Origin: Pseudomonas sp. S06B 330
GTDB taxonomy: Bacteria; Pseudomonadota; Gammaproteobacteria; Pseudomonadales; Pseudomonadaceae
DNA length: 64,000 nt
Assembly (NCBI RefSeq): GCF_002845275.2
Contig: NZ_CP088149.1
Location: forward strand, 3,592,501-3,656,500
Direction: 5' to 3'
A program made the translations under genes and the position numbers. This document shows positions 37,765 through 46,667 of this stretch, piece by piece; within the stretch, counting starts at the first letter, position 1; each line of letters begins with the position of its first letter. A model generated the notes under the pieces. It had not been told where the DNA came from and did not search any database. It was given only the letters and a program-made list of their open reading frames with translations.

Positions 37765-38676
37765 ATGATTTCCTCCAGCCCCCTTGTCGATTGGTTATTA
37801 GAAAGCCTTGAGCTAGACGCCAGCCTGTTCCATATCGGGCGTTACTGCGGTGGCTGGCACGCCAGCACCCAGGGTCTGGCACGGGCCAGTTTTCATCTGG
37901 TGGTGCAGGGCCATTGCTGGCTGCACATCGCCGACGCGCCCCAGGCCGTTGCCCTGGAAGCCGGTGATGCGGTGTTCTTGCTGCGCGACCTTGAGTACCG
38001 GTTGTCTGGCACCGCTGACCCCGAGCTGGCACGCCAGCAACCGCGCATGAGCATGTTGCCGCTGGACAGCGACGCCAGCGACGGCGTGGGCCTGGTGTGC
38101 GGGTTCTTTCATTTCCAGCCGGGGCTGTCGTCGTTGATCATCGAAGGCTTGCCCGCCTGGATCATCCTGCGCGCCGGCGATCCGGCCCTGAGCGCCGCCA
38201 CCGCGTTGTTCGAACTGATCCTCGCCGAGTGCCAACGCCAACCGGCGCCCTCCTCGACGTTGCTCGAGCGCCTGAGCCATTTGCTGTTTCTCTACGTGCT
38301 GCGCCAGCAAGTCCAAACCGACCTCACCATGGGCGGCCTGGTGGCACTGGCTCGCCACCCGCAATTTGCGGCCCTGGTTGAACAACTGATTGAACACCCC
38401 GAACACCCCTGGCCGCTGGAAAGCATGGCGGCCTGCACAGGGCTGTCGCGCTCAGCCTTCTTCAAGCGCTTCAGCGAACTGGCCGGCCAATCACCGGGGC
38501 AAGTGCTGCTGGCCCTGCGCATGCGCCACGCCTGCCAGTTGCTCAAAGCCCACAACACGGTCGAACAGGTTGGTGCCGCCGTCGGTTATCAATCCATTGC
38601 CGCCTTCACCCGTGCCTTCAGTAAGGCCATGGGGGTACAGCCCGGGGCCTACCGACGCCAGCATGAGGGCCGTTGA
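37765..38676 (+). CDS. AraC-family regulator (cupin type)
   Basis: A 303-residue protein with an N-terminal cupin (FHLVVQGHCWLHIADAP, ALEAGDAVFLLRDLEYRL, VCGFFHFQPG) and C-terminal double helix-turn-helix (WPLESMAACTGLSRSAFFKRF, VEQVGAAVGYQSIAAFTRAF). This arrangement matches the cupin_6 group of AraC regulators, many of which control a neighbouring oxidoreductase gene. It is divergent from the five-gene AhpD-flavoprotein-ABC operon with 106 AT-rich bases between, and is the obvious candidate to regulate it. Confidence 0.87.
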   Translation: MISSSPLVDWLLESLELDASLFHIGRYCGGWHASTQGLARASFHLVVQGHCWLHIADAPQAVALEAGDAVFLLRDLEYRLSGTADPELARQQPRMSMLPLDSDASDGVGLVCGFFHFQPGLSSLIIEGLPAWIILRAGDPALSAATALFELILAECQRQPAPSSTLLERLSHLLFLYVLRQQVQTDLTMGGLVALARHPQFAALVEQLIEHPEHPWPLESMAACTGLSRSAFFKRFSELAGQSPGQVLLALRMRHACQLLKAHNTVEQVGAAVGYQSIAAFTRAFSKAMGVQPGAYRRQHEGR

Positions 38677-38814
38677 AGCAAACTGCGTGCGGTAATCGAA
38701 CACAAGCGGATTCCAGCCCTCAAGTCCACCTGCGCACACTCCGATAGCAGAACACCCACCGCCGATCGATCGGCACAGCGTGGCGCTGATAATAATTAAA
38801 GGAGTACTGCCCGC

Positions 38815-40440
38815 ATGTTCGCCGACCTGAAAATCCGCACCGGGATGTTCTGGGTGCTGTCGCTGTTCACCCTGACCTTGCTGTTCTCCACCGTCAGTGC
38901 CTGGCAGGCGGCGGTGGGCAGTGACCAGCAGATCACCGAACTGGATCGCACCGCGCACCAGTCGGACCGGCTGAACAACGCCCTGCTGATGGCGATCCGC
39001 GCCAGCGCCAACGTCTCCTCCGGTTTTGTCGAACAGAGCGGTGGCCACGGCGACAGTGCCAACAAGCGCATGGCGCTGTCCGAGCAACTGATTGCTAACA
39101 GCCGCACGCTGATCGACGAGCTGGTCAGCAACGCCCAGGACCCGGCGTTCAAGGCCTTGGCCGTCGACCTGCAAGGGACCTTCGAGACCTACGCCAAGGC
39201 GGTTGCCGGGCAACGCGAAGCGACTCGGCAAAACGATCTGCAACGCTACTTTGTCGTCAATACTGAGGCGGGCAATGCCATGGCCCGCCTGCAGTCATTG
39301 CGCCAGCAACTGGTGGCCGCCCTGAGCGAACGCAGCCAACAGATCATGCTTGAGTCCGACCACCGCCTGAGTGCTGCACAGGTGCTGAGCGTGGCGCTGG
39401 TGATGGTGAGTCTGCTGCTGGCGGTGCTGTGCTGGGGGTTTATCGCCCGCCGTGTGCTGCGCCCATTGCTCGATGCCAGCCAGCACTTTCAGCGCTTTGC
39501 CAAAGATGATTTGAGCGTAACCGTACACGTCACCCGTCGCGACGAGATCGGCCAGTTGTTCGCCGATCTGGCGCGCATGCAACAGAGCCAGCGCGCCACC
39601 TTGGCCCAATTCACCGACTACGCCACACAAGTGGCCCGCGCCGCCCAGACCCTGGACAACATCACCGAGCAAAGCACCCACAGCCTGCGCCAGCAAGACC
39701 AAGAGCTAGAGCAAGCGGCCACCGCCGTCACCGAAATGACCACCGCAGTGGAAGAAGTGGCGCGCAATGCAGTGTCCACTTCACAAGCCGCGAATGCCTC
39801 GAACCAACTGGCCGAGCAAAGTCGCCAACAGGTCACGGAAAACCTCGATGGCACCCGCGCCATGGCCAGCGAAGTGCACACCAGCAGCGAGCGTCTACAG
39901 CAACTGGCCGGGCAGATTCGCGACATTGGCCAAGTGCTGGATGTGATCCGTTCGGTGTCTGAGCAAACTAACTTGCTGGCCCTCAACGCCGCCATTGAAG
40001 CGGCACGTGCCGGGGAAGCCGGGCGTGGTTTTGCCGTGGTTGCCGATGAAGTACGCACCCTCGCCTACCGTACCCAGCAGTCGACCCAGGAAATCGAACA
40101 GATGATGACGGGGGTGAAACAGGGTACGGAAGCGGCGGTGGCCGCCATGCAGTCCAGCACTCAGCGTGCGCAGTCGACCCTGGGTATCACCCAGGCTTCA
40201 GGTCAGGTGCTCGAAGGGATCTACAGTGCCATTGGCGAAATCAACGAACGAAACCTGGTGATTGCCAGCGCCGCGGAAGAACAGGCGCAAGTGGCCCGGG
40301 AGGTGGACCGTAACCTGCTGAACATCCGAGCGCTGTCGACCCGCTCGGCCGATGGAGCACAACAGACACGGGAGGCCAGCCAGGCATTGTCGCGGCTGGC
40401 CCAGGAACTGACCGGGCTAGTGGCGCGGTTCAGGGTTTGA
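38815..40440 (+). CDS. Methyl-accepting chemotaxis protein
   Basis: A 541-residue chemoreceptor. Transmembrane helices at about residues 10-32 and 193-213 enclose a four-helix-bundle-type periplasmic sensor of about 160 residues. A HAMP domain ([19 protein letters not shown]) and the signalling tip ([25 protein letters not shown], the near-invariant hairpin) follow. There is no CheR-binding pentapeptide at the C-terminus. The ligand is unknown; neighbouring genes give no firm clue. AGGAG precedes the ATG by nine bases. A hairpin just after the stop probably terminates it. Confidence 0.93.
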   Translation: MFADLKIRTGMFWVLSLFTLTLLFSTVSAWQAAVGSDQQITELDRTAHQSDRLNNALLMAIRASANVSSGFVEQSGGHGDSANKRMALSEQLIANSRTLIDELVSNAQDPAFKALAVDLQGTFETYAKAVAGQREATRQNDLQRYFVVNTEAGNAMARLQSLRQQLVAALSERSQQIMLESDHRLSAAQVLSVALVMVSLLLAVLCWGFIARRVLRPLLDASQHFQRFAKDDLSVTVHVTRRDEIGQLFADLARMQQSQRATLAQFTDYATQVARAAQTLDNITEQSTHSLRQQDQELEQAATAVTEMTTAVEEVARNAVSTSQAANASNQLAEQSRQQVTENLDGTRAMASEVHTSSERLQQLAGQIRDIGQVLDVIRSVSEQTNLLALNAAIEAARAGEAGRGFAVVADEVRTLAYRTQQSTQEIEQMMTGVKQGTEAAVAAMQSSTQRAQSTLGITQASGQVLEGIYSAIGEINERNLVIASAAEEQAQVAREVDRNLLNIRALSTRSADGAQQTREASQALSRLAQELTGLVARFRV

Positions 40441-40448
40441 GCGGGATC

Positions 40449-40479
40449 GCCTGATCGCTGGCAATGCCGGCGATCAGGC
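40449..40479 (+). terminator. Hairpin after the chemoreceptor gene
   Basis: Perfect 10-bp arms (gcctgatcgc / gcgatcaggc), partly extended inward by a tggc/gcc pairing, 8 bases after the stop codon. Read on the other strand it could also serve the convergent DUF1428 gene. Confidence 0.65.
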
Positions 40480-40488
40480 CTGCCGTCG

Positions 40489-40842
40489 CTACACATCAAC
40501 TAAAATAGTGAATCCGCCAAAGATCAGCCGCTGCCCATCAAACGGCATCGGATTCTTATCCGGTTGCAAGCGCGGGTCTTCCATCATCTTTTTCATTCCG
40601 GCATCCCGCACCTCGCGCGAGGGCCAGAGAATCCAGGAAAACACCACTGTCTCATCCGGCTTGCATTTCACCGCCAGCGGAAACGACGTCACCTTGCCCT
40701 CAGGCACATCGTCGCCCCAGCACTCGATCACGCGTAGGGCGCCGCACTCCTTGAACACCACAGCAGCTTCCTCGGCATGCTGCTTGAACGTCTCGCGGTT
40801 GGCGGTAGGTACGGCCAGGACAAAACCATCGACATAAGACAT
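40489..40842 (-). CDS. DUF1428 family protein
   Basis: A 117-residue protein of DUF1428, recognised by MSYVDGFVLAVP, ALRVIECWGDDVPEGKVTSF and FSWILWPSREVRDAGMKKM, and the terminal GGFTILVDV. Members have a ferredoxin-like alpha/beta barrel (dimeric) fold and no known reaction. It stands alone, with the chemoreceptor convergent and the hydroxyproline regulator on the same strand about 100 bases upstream. Nothing ties it to hydroxyproline. Confidence 0.85.
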   Translation of the reverse strand: MSYVDGFVLAVPTANRETFKQHAEEAAVVFKECGALRVIECWGDDVPEGKVTSFPLAVKCKPDETVVFSWILWPSREVRDAGMKKMMEDPRLQPDKNPMPFDGQRLIFGGFTILVDV

Positions 40843-40945
40843 GACGCTTACTCCTGCACAGAGGTGGAAACGATCAGGTTGATCTGTGCAGTAGTCGATT
40901 CGTCATGCGGTGAATCGACAGCCCCAGGCAACAACCGACAGGCGG

Positions 40946-41719
40946 TCAGCCCTGAGTGGCCTGACGGTATTGGCGCGGCGAGACGCCGGTGAGGGTCTTG
41001 AACTGGCGACTGAAGGCACTGTGGTCGGTGTAGCCACACTGCAGGGCTATTTCGGTGATCGGTGTGTCGGTCTGCAACAACCGATGAGCATGCTCCAACC
41101 GTACTTTGTGAATCATCTGTCGCGGTGTGAGATGGAAGATACGCTTGCAGTACCGCTCCAGTTGCGCCACCGACATGCCGGCGATACGGGTCAGGTCTTC
41201 AAGCGCTACCGGGTGGTTATAGCGCTCACGGATATACCCATCGACTGCCGCCAGGCGCTGATATGCCGGGTGAGTATCGCGGGCCGCTTGCAGGTCCACG
41301 GAGATCCCGGCCATGCCGATCACCTGGCCCTGACGCCCGCGCAATGGCCGTTTGTGCGTCAGGCACCAGCCTGGCTCACGACTGCCATACAGGTGCAGTT
41401 CGAGCTGGTCCTGCAGGGTCAGGCCCTGTTCCAGCACACGCTGGTCCTGCTCGGTATAGCGCGGGCCGAGCTGGGCCGGGAACACCTCGGCGCTGGTTTT
41501 GCCCAGCAGCGGTTGCACGGTCTTGAAGCCGCAGCGCAGGGCCAGGGTCAGGTTGGCGCTGAGGTAACGCGCCTTGAGGTCCTTGATGAAAAACACCGTA
41601 TTGGGGATGTCATCGAGCAGCGGCAGGATCGGCGCGATGCCCACCAGCAGTGCATCGATGCTCTCCGGGCGCTGGGCACCGATGCCGTCGCAGAAGGTGT
41701 TCAGTGCAGCAAGGCTCAT
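40946..41719 (-). CDS. AraC-family regulator with PAS domain, probable hydroxyproline regulator
   Basis: A 257-residue regulator: N-terminal PAS-like sensor (LLDDIPNTVFFIKDLKARYL to QVIGMAGISVDLQ) and C-terminal AraC double helix-turn-helix (VALEDLTRIAGMSVAQLERY, ITEIALQCGYTDHSAFSRQF). It starts three bases after the stop of the dehydrogenase alpha-subunit gene and is the last gene of the epimerase operon. It is therefore probably the pathway activator (LhpR-like) under its own control. Its likely targets are the two inverted 17-bp repeats in the divergent promoter region at 45307-45453. Confidence 0.82.
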   Translation of the reverse strand: MSLAALNTFCDGIGAQRPESIDALLVGIAPILPLLDDIPNTVFFIKDLKARYLSANLTLALRCGFKTVQPLLGKTSAEVFPAQLGPRYTEQDQRVLEQGLTLQDQLELHLYGSREPGWCLTHKRPLRGRQGQVIGMAGISVDLQAARDTHPAYQRLAAVDGYIRERYNHPVALEDLTRIAGMSVAQLERYCKRIFHLTPRQMIHKVRLEHAHRLLQTDTPITEIALQCGYTDHSAFSRQFKTLTGVSPRQYRQATQG

Positions 41720-41722
41720 AGG

Positions 41723-42970
41723 TCAACGCTCCTGGGCAGTCCCTTCAAGCAGCAGTGTACCGATTCGTGCCGGCACCAGGGGCGCCCGTGGCGGGGTGGG
41801 TGTCCAGCCGAACAAGACCTGGGCTGCCGTACCGCATACTCGCCCCTGACAGGCGCCCATACCGCAACGGCTTTGCAGTTTGGCCGCTGTCCAACCGGGT
41901 TGGCCCTGGATATCGCGCAGTGCAATGTCTTCGCAACGGCATAGCAGCGTGTCGGCGCGGGCCAAGTTGCCGACCTTCGGCGTCAACGTGAAACATTCAC
42001 GCAGTTGATCGGCAAAGCGCTGCCATTGGGCCTTACGGGTGAGCAGCTCCCGGGCCTTACGCTCTTCTCCGACGGCCATCCAACCGGCAATCTCACCTTC
42101 GATCAGGGCCAGTTCGCTGCCACCCACACCGGTACACTCCCCGGCCGCCAGATGAGCTGGGCGGCTGGTGCGTTGCAGTAAATCGACGGCGACCGCATTG
42201 CCGTTGAGCTGGCAACCGAGGTGACTGGCCAACTGGGTGTTGGGGATCAGCCCGTAGCCACAGGCCAGGTGATCACATTCGATTTCCTCTACGCGCTGGC
42301 CCTGTTGAATCCGCACGGCCTGTAAACGCTGATCACCTAACGCCTCCAGCACCAGCGCGCCTGTGCGGTACGAGGCGGTAGCGAGGCTGATTGCCTGCAC
42401 GGCCTTACTCGGCCAGCGCCACAACTGCGCGGAGAAACCCAGCAGCCTGGCCATTGGCGCCTGCTCCAGCACCCGCAGCAGTTTGGCCCCAGCCTTTTGT
42501 GCGGTGGCGGCGCTGGCCAGCAAGAGCGGGCCACTGCCGGCGATTACCGTTCGTTCGTCCTTCATCGGCATGCCGTTCTTGACCAGCGCCTGCAAGGCCC
42601 CTGCCCCCGTCACCCCGGGCAAGGTCCAACCGGGAAACGGCAGCAGCAATTCACGGGCGCCACAGCACAGGATCAGTTGCTGGTAATGTAGCAACAAGCC
42701 CTGTTCGGCATTCTCCAACAGCAGGCAGCCAGGTGCTGGCGAAGCAATAATGCGGGTACCAGGCAAGTAGCGCACCGAAGGCAGCTGCAGCACACACAAA
42801 CGCGCCCGCGCAGCGGTCCCAGGTGCATGCTGCGGACCATTGCGCCAGATCTGCCCACCGGCACGTGGGTTGTCATCAATGATCACGATATCGCAGCCAC
42901 GGCTCGCAGCGGCCTGCGCCGCAGCCAGGCCCGCCGGGCCTGCACCGACAATCACCAGTTCACACTTCAT
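41723..42970 (-). CDS. D-hydroxyproline dehydrogenase, NAD(P)/FAD alpha-type subunit
   Basis: A 415-residue flavoprotein resembling HcnB/OoxA-type subunits. It has an FAD fold at the start (ELVIVGAGPAGLAAAQAA, NPRAGGQIWR), an inner fold (TVIAGSGPLLLASAATA) and a C-terminal BFD-like cysteine cluster (DTLLCRCEDIALRDI, SRCGMGACQGRVCG) able to bind a [2Fe-2S] cluster. With the small ferredoxin-like and DAO-like subunits next to it, it makes the membrane-linked enzyme that oxidises cis-4-hydroxy-D-proline to 1-pyrroline-4-hydroxy-2-carboxylate. The ATG at 42970 overlaps the previous stop as ATGA; a GTG three codons earlier is less likely. Confidence 0.82.
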   Translation of the reverse strand: MKCELVIVGAGPAGLAAAQAAASRGCDIVIIDDNPRAGGQIWRNGPQHAPGTAARARLCVLQLPSVRYLPGTRIIASPAPGCLLLENAEQGLLLHYQQLILCCGARELLLPFPGWTLPGVTGAGALQALVKNGMPMKDERTVIAGSGPLLLASAATAQKAGAKLLRVLEQAPMARLLGFSAQLWRWPSKAVQAISLATASYRTGALVLEALGDQRLQAVRIQQGQRVEEIECDHLACGYGLIPNTQLASHLGCQLNGNAVAVDLLQRTSRPAHLAAGECTGVGGSELALIEGEIAGWMAVGEERKARELLTRKAQWQRFADQLRECFTLTPKVGNLARADTLLCRCEDIALRDIQGQPGWTAAKLQSRCGMGACQGRVCGTAAQVLFGWTPTPPRAPLVPARIGTLLLEGTAQER

Positions 42971-43200
42971 GACCAACACTCCACCTGCATGCCTTCACGG
43001 CACAGGGTCTGGCAGGCCAATTGACGTTGGCCATCGATGGTCATCCGGCACTCCTGACAGATGCCCATGCCGCAAAAAGGTGCCCTCAACTGGCCGCTGC
43101 ACGAATGGCGACTGGCGCTGTTGCCCGCATACGCCAGGGCTGCCGCCACGCTGATGCCCGCCGGTATTTCAAGGGCTTGGTGTTGCAGGTAAATGATCAT
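42967..43200 (-). CDS. D-hydroxyproline dehydrogenase, small [2Fe-2S] subunit
   Basis: A 77-residue protein with a plant-type ferredoxin core. Cys43, Cys48, Cys51 and Cys63 in PFCGMGICQECRMTIDG and LACQ follow the CxxxxCxxC...C ligand pattern. It corresponds to the gamma/HcnA-type subunit of three-part amino acid dehydrogenases and carries electrons between the flavin subunits. It overlaps both flanking genes by four bases, so the three subunits are translated together. At 77 residues it is short for a ferredoxin but normal for this subunit. Confidence 0.85.
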   Translation of the reverse strand: MIIYLQHQALEIPAGISVAAALAYAGNSASRHSCSGQLRAPFCGMGICQECRMTIDGQRQLACQTLCREGMQVECWS

Positions 43201-44300
43201 GCTGCAGCTCCTATCAGCAGGCGTTCGGGCAGGTACGGGGTGGGGTCGATGTCGGGACGTTCGCCAAACATCTGCGCAGCCAACAGCCGTGCACTGCCCG
43301 GCGCGGTGGTGACCCCCAAGCCTTCATGGCCGACCGCCAACCACAGCCCCGGCCGCTGCGGATGCTGGCCGAGAATCGGCAGACCGTCGGCGCTGGCGGC
43401 GCGAAAGCCGGTCCAGCCACGAATGGCATTGAAGGTAGCCAAGGCTGGCAAGTAGTCGACGGCCCGCTGCAACATGCGCGCGAGGATCGGATGCTCCAAC
43501 GCCGGGTCAAGGGTGTCAAACTGCCGCGAGGAACCGATCAGCAATTGCCCGGTCGGACGCGGCTGAACGTTGAACGCCACCGAGGTGCCGTCGCTGTTGT
43601 GAGCGCTGGCCGCATAGCCCAGCTCGACCAACTGATGACTGACCTGCGGTGGATAGCGATCAGTGATCAGCAAGTGACCTTTTTTCGGCCGCAAGGCCAG
43701 CTCCGGCACCAGCGCTTTCGCCCCCAGGCCGTTGGCGACAATCACCCTGGGTGCCCTCAGGCGCTGAGCGTCGTCGAGGACGACACAATCACCCTCCACG
43801 GCCTGCACGGTGGCCTGTCGACGTTCGATACGCGGGCTGTCTTGCAGCAACCAGTTGGCGGTGGCCGGGGCATAGAGAATGCCGTCGCCGGGCACTTTCA
43901 AGGCGCCACCGAGGCCGCGGCGCAGCATCGGCTCAAGGCTGGCCAGGGTAGCGCTGTCAATCAGCTCACTGACCACCCCCTGCGCGGCCAGGGTCTGTTG
44001 CTTGGCCCGTGCCAGGTCCAGCTCCTGGGCATCATTGGCCAACCACAGGGTGCCGCAATTGCGATAGGCGCATTGACCGGGCAAACGCTCGCACAGGGCA
44101 TTCCACAATCCAATCGAATAATGACTCAGGGCCAGCTCCGCCGGATTGTCATCCATCGCCACCAAATGGCCCATGCCCGCCGCCGTTGCGCCGCCGCTGG
44201 CATTGTCCAGCACCAGTACCCGCAGCCCACGCCCGGCCAGCTCGTGGGCACACGCGGCGCCGACGATGCCGGCACCGATGACAATGGCATCGACGCTCAC
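43197..44300 (-). CDS. lhpB: D-hydroxyproline dehydrogenase, D-amino-acid-oxidase-like subunit
   Basis: A 367-residue flavoprotein of the DAO family: [20 protein letters not shown] at the N-terminus, [29 protein letters not shown] and the C-terminal [18 protein letters not shown] and [19 protein letters not shown] stretch. It carries the substrate site for cis-4-hydroxy-D-proline, the product of the epimerase encoded immediately upstream (4-base overlap). The symbol follows P. aeruginosa usage as I recall it; function is inferred from the cluster. Confidence 0.83.
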   Translation of the reverse strand: MSVDAIVIGAGIVGAACAHELAGRGLRVLVLDNASGGATAAGMGHLVAMDDNPAELALSHYSIGLWNALCERLPGQCAYRNCGTLWLANDAQELDLARAKQQTLAAQGVVSELIDSATLASLEPMLRRGLGGALKVPGDGILYAPATANWLLQDSPRIERRQATVQAVEGDCVVLDDAQRLRAPRVIVANGLGAKALVPELALRPKKGHLLITDRYPPQVSHQLVELGYAASAHNSDGTSVAFNVQPRPTGQLLIGSSRQFDTLDPALEHPILARMLQRAVDYLPALATFNAIRGWTGFRAASADGLPILGQHPQRPGLWLAVGHEGLGVTTAPGSARLLAAQMFGERPDIDPTPYLPERLLIGAAA

Positions 44301-45229
44301 GAGCCAATGCCCCAGGCGAAGGGGTCGCGCTCATCAATCAGCAGCGTGGCTTCGGCGCTGATGTAGGCATCACCACGCAGGGTGGGCACCACCTGACCGT
44401 TGACCCATTCGTAGCTGGCACTGAACTGGCTGCCGATGACACTGGCCTGACGCCAGATCTGCCCCGGCGAGAGTTTGCCGTCTGCCGCCAGACACGCCAG
44501 TTTGGCACTGGTCCCCGTGCCGCACGGCGAGCGGTCGTAGGCCTTGCCGGGGCACAGCACGAAGTTGCGGCTGTCGGCCTGATCGTCATCGGCGAACAGC
44601 TCGATATGGTCGATCAGACCACCTTCAGCGCCGGTGATTGCTGCCGCTTCCAGCCCCTGTCGCACCGCCCAGGTGTAAGCCGTCAACGCCTCGACATTGT
44701 CCCCGGCGATACGCTGATCGTGCTCGCTGATCAGGAAAAACCAATTACCACCCCAGGCGATATCACCCACTACCGTGCCGTGCCCCGGCACCTCGACGGC
44801 CACGGCCTGGCGGTAACGGTAGGCAGGCACATTGCGCACACTGACCGACAGGTCTGCATGCAGGGTGGCCTCGACGATACCCACCGGCGTTTCGATCGTG
44901 TGCAGGCCCGGTTCGATCCGGCCCATGTGGTGCAGCGAACGCACCAGGCCGATGGTGCCGTGGCCGCACATGCCGAGGTAGCCGCTATTGTTGAAAAAGA
45001 TCACCCCGGCACAGGCCCCATCGCTTTGCGGCGCACAGAGCAAGGCGCCGACCAGCACCTCATTGCCACGCGGTTCGAGCATGCAGGCCCGGCGCCAGTG
45101 ATCGTGTTCGCGGCGCAGCAGCGCCAGACGCTCGGCCATCGAGCCGGTGCCAAGATCGGGGAAACCGGCGACCACCAACCGGGTCGGTTCGCCGCCTGTA
45201 TGTGAATCGACGATGCAGATCTGCTTCAT
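44297..45229 (-). CDS. lhpA: 4-hydroxyproline 2-epimerase
   Basis: The 310-residue protein belongs to the proline racemase superfamily and converts trans-4-hydroxy-L-proline to cis-4-hydroxy-D-proline. Both catalytic cysteines are present, Cys88 in [12 protein letters not shown] and Cys236 in [12 protein letters not shown], which separates it from the Ser/Cys and dehydratase members. It is the first gene of the minus-strand operon lhpA-lhpB-[2Fe-2S]-alpha-AraC. The divergent deaminase gene and the inverted operator pair complete the control region. Confidence 0.93.
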   Translation of the reverse strand: MKQICIVDSHTGGEPTRLVVAGFPDLGTGSMAERLALLRREHDHWRRACMLEPRGNEVLVGALLCAPQSDGACAGVIFFNNSGYLGMCGHGTIGLVRSLHHMGRIEPGLHTIETPVGIVEATLHADLSVSVRNVPAYRYRQAVAVEVPGHGTVVGDIAWGGNWFFLISEHDQRIAGDNVEALTAYTWAVRQGLEAAAITGAEGGLIDHIELFADDDQADSRNFVLCPGKAYDRSPCGTGTSAKLACLAADGKLSPGQIWRQASVIGSQFSASYEWVNGQVVPTLRGDAYISAEATLLIDERDPFAWGIGS

Positions 45230-45306
45230 GACGCCCCCTGTTCAAGTTGCCTGAAAGCGTGGCGCGTTGCCGGGTTTGGCGCTTGTAGGTTTTCGCAGGC
45301 TTTGAT

Positions 45307-45323
45307 GACGAAATCGGCACAGT
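45307..45323 (+). promoter_or_regulatory. Probable regulator site, left copy
   Basis: It reads gacgaaatcggcacagt, the exact reverse complement of the sequence at 45437-45453. It lies 78-94 bases upstream of the epimerase start. The length and asymmetry suit an AraC-family binding site. Confidence 0.55.
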
Positions 45324-45360
45324 CGCGCCTGCCCTTTCAGCCAGCACCGCCCCACTCTTC

Positions 45361-45387
45361 TGTAGGAGCTGGCCTTGCCGGCGAGAG
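45361..45387. repeat. REP-like element, family B
   Basis: It reads tgtaggagctggccttgccg then gcgagag, matching the family B core. It sits between the two inverted operator copies. Confidence 0.6.
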
Positions 45388-45436
45388 GCCCTTACTGATG
45401 AAACCCTCCTACCGACCACTCATGAAGCCCCGGCCA

Positions 45437-45453
45437 ACTGTGCCGATTTCGTC
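45437..45453 (-). promoter_or_regulatory. Probable regulator site, right copy
   Basis: It reads actgtgccgatttcgtc, the exact inverse of the left copy. It lies 84-100 bases upstream of the deaminase start, mirroring the left copy's distance to the epimerase. Confidence 0.55.
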
Positions 45454-45536
45454 CCACTCAGCAGGGAAAACCCTCAAGCGCATCCCCTCTGATCCGTCCA
45501 ACCTATCCCCACCGCAAACCAACAAGGACAATCAAC

Positions 45537-46460
45537 GTGAGCCGTAAATCCATTGCCTGGAGCGGGGTCTTCCCTGCCGTTACCACTCAGTTCAACGCCG
45601 ACTTCTCCCTCAACCTGGAGGCCACCCACCAGGTCATCAGCAACCTGGTCGACGATGGTGTCTCGGGCCTGGTGGTGTGCGGCACGGTGGGTGAAAACAC
45701 CTCGCTGAGCACCCACGAAAAGCTCGCCGTGATCGAAGTGGCCAAAGACGCTTCCCGTGGCCGTGTGCCGGTGATTGCTGGAGTCGCCGAGTTCACCACC
45801 GAGTTTGCCCGCAACACCGTGCGCGAAGCCGCCCGCGTTGGCGTCGATGGGGTGATGGTGATGCCTGCGCTGGTGTATTCGGCCAAGCCTCACGAAACCG
45901 CGGCGCACTTTCGTGCCGTGGCCACGGGCACCGACTTGCCGGTGATGGTCTACAACAACCCACCGATCTATAAAAACGACGTGACCCCCGACGTGCTAAT
46001 CGCCCTGCAGGATTGCGAAAACATCGTCTGCTTCAAAGACTCGTCGGGGGACACCCGCCGCTTCATCGACCTGCGCAACGCTGTTGGTGATCGTTTTGTA
46101 CTGTTCGCCGGCCTGGATGACGTGGTGGTCGAATCCATCGCCGTCGGCGCTGAAGGCTGGGTCTCGGGTATGTCCAATGCCTTCCCGAAAGAAGGCGAAA
46201 CCCTGTTCCGCCTGGCCATGCAAAAGCGCTATGACGAAGCCCTGGCCCTGTACCGCTGGTTCATGCCGTTGCTGCATTTGGACGCGCGCCCGGACCTGGT
46301 GCAGTGCATCAAGCTGTGTGAAGAGATGGTCGGTCGTGGTTCGGCGATCACTCGACCTCCGCGTCTGGCCTTGCAGGGTGAAACCCTGGCCGAGGTCCAA
46401 GCCACCGTACGCAAGGCCCTGGCTGAGCGGCCGCAGCTGCCGGAGGTGGGCCTCAAATAA
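45537..46460 (+). CDS. 1-pyrroline-4-hydroxy-2-carboxylate deaminase (DapA family)
   Basis: A 307-residue member of the dihydrodipicolinate synthase/N-acetylneuraminate lyase family: SGVFPAVTTQFNADFSLN, VCGTVGENTSLSTHEKLAVI, a tyrosine in PVMVYNNPP and the Schiff-base Lys167 in NIVCFKDSSGDTRR. In hydroxyproline clusters this enzyme removes water and ammonia from 1-pyrroline-4-hydroxy-2-carboxylate to give 2-oxoglutarate semialdehyde. The GTG start has AAGGA upstream (ACAAGGACAATCAAC). It heads the plus-strand operon. A REP pair separates it from the permease gene. Confidence 0.9.
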   Translation: MSRKSIAWSGVFPAVTTQFNADFSLNLEATHQVISNLVDDGVSGLVVCGTVGENTSLSTHEKLAVIEVAKDASRGRVPVIAGVAEFTTEFARNTVREAARVGVDGVMVMPALVYSAKPHETAAHFRAVATGTDLPVMVYNNPPIYKNDVTPDVLIALQDCENIVCFKDSSGDTRRFIDLRNAVGDRFVLFAGLDDVVVESIAVGAEGWVSGMSNAFPKEGETLFRLAMQKRYDEALALYRWFMPLLHLDARPDLVQCIKLCEEMVGRGSAITRPPRLALQGETLAEVQATVRKALAERPQLPEVGLK

Positions 46461-46476
46461 AGCCTTGTACCGAACC

Positions 46477-46563
46477 TGTGGGAGCTGGACTTACCAGCGA
46501 TGCAGACGCCACGTAACAGCTGACACCGCGCCGATGCCATCGCCAGCAAGACTGGCTCCCACA
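46477..46563. repeat. Inverted pair of REP elements, family B
   Basis: The left arm, tgtgggagctggacttacca plus gcgatg (46477-46502), and a right arm that is nearly its reverse complement (46538-46563) form a long imperfect hairpin 16 bases after the deaminase stop. It could modulate expression of the permease and the genes behind it. Confidence 0.8.
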
Positions 46564-46667
46564 TGAAAACAGCACGCTTTGAAGCTCAAGGAGGAAGACC
46601 ACACACAGCACCACCACGAAGACTCAACGAACTGCCGACTCCAATAACCCACAAGAAGGCAAGCGCT

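Larger units (their letters stand above)
45230..45536. other. Divergent control region of the hydroxyproline operons
   Basis: 307 bases without a gene. They contain a perfect inverted pair of 17-bp sequences at 45307-45323 and 45437-45453, with a REP-like element midway between. The repeats lie 78 and 84 bases from the two divergent start codons. No confident -35/-10 pair or sigma-54 motif was found. Confidence 0.7.

Noticed and set aside
43326..44366. A 346-codon frame opposite the D-amino-acid-oxidase-like gene
   Set aside because: Composition of an antisense shadow. The real gene overlaps both neighbours by four bases and has FAD motifs.
46563..46667. An upstream start for the APC permease
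   Set aside because: The extra codons begin in a REP element and give a hydrophilic stretch before the conserved first motif.
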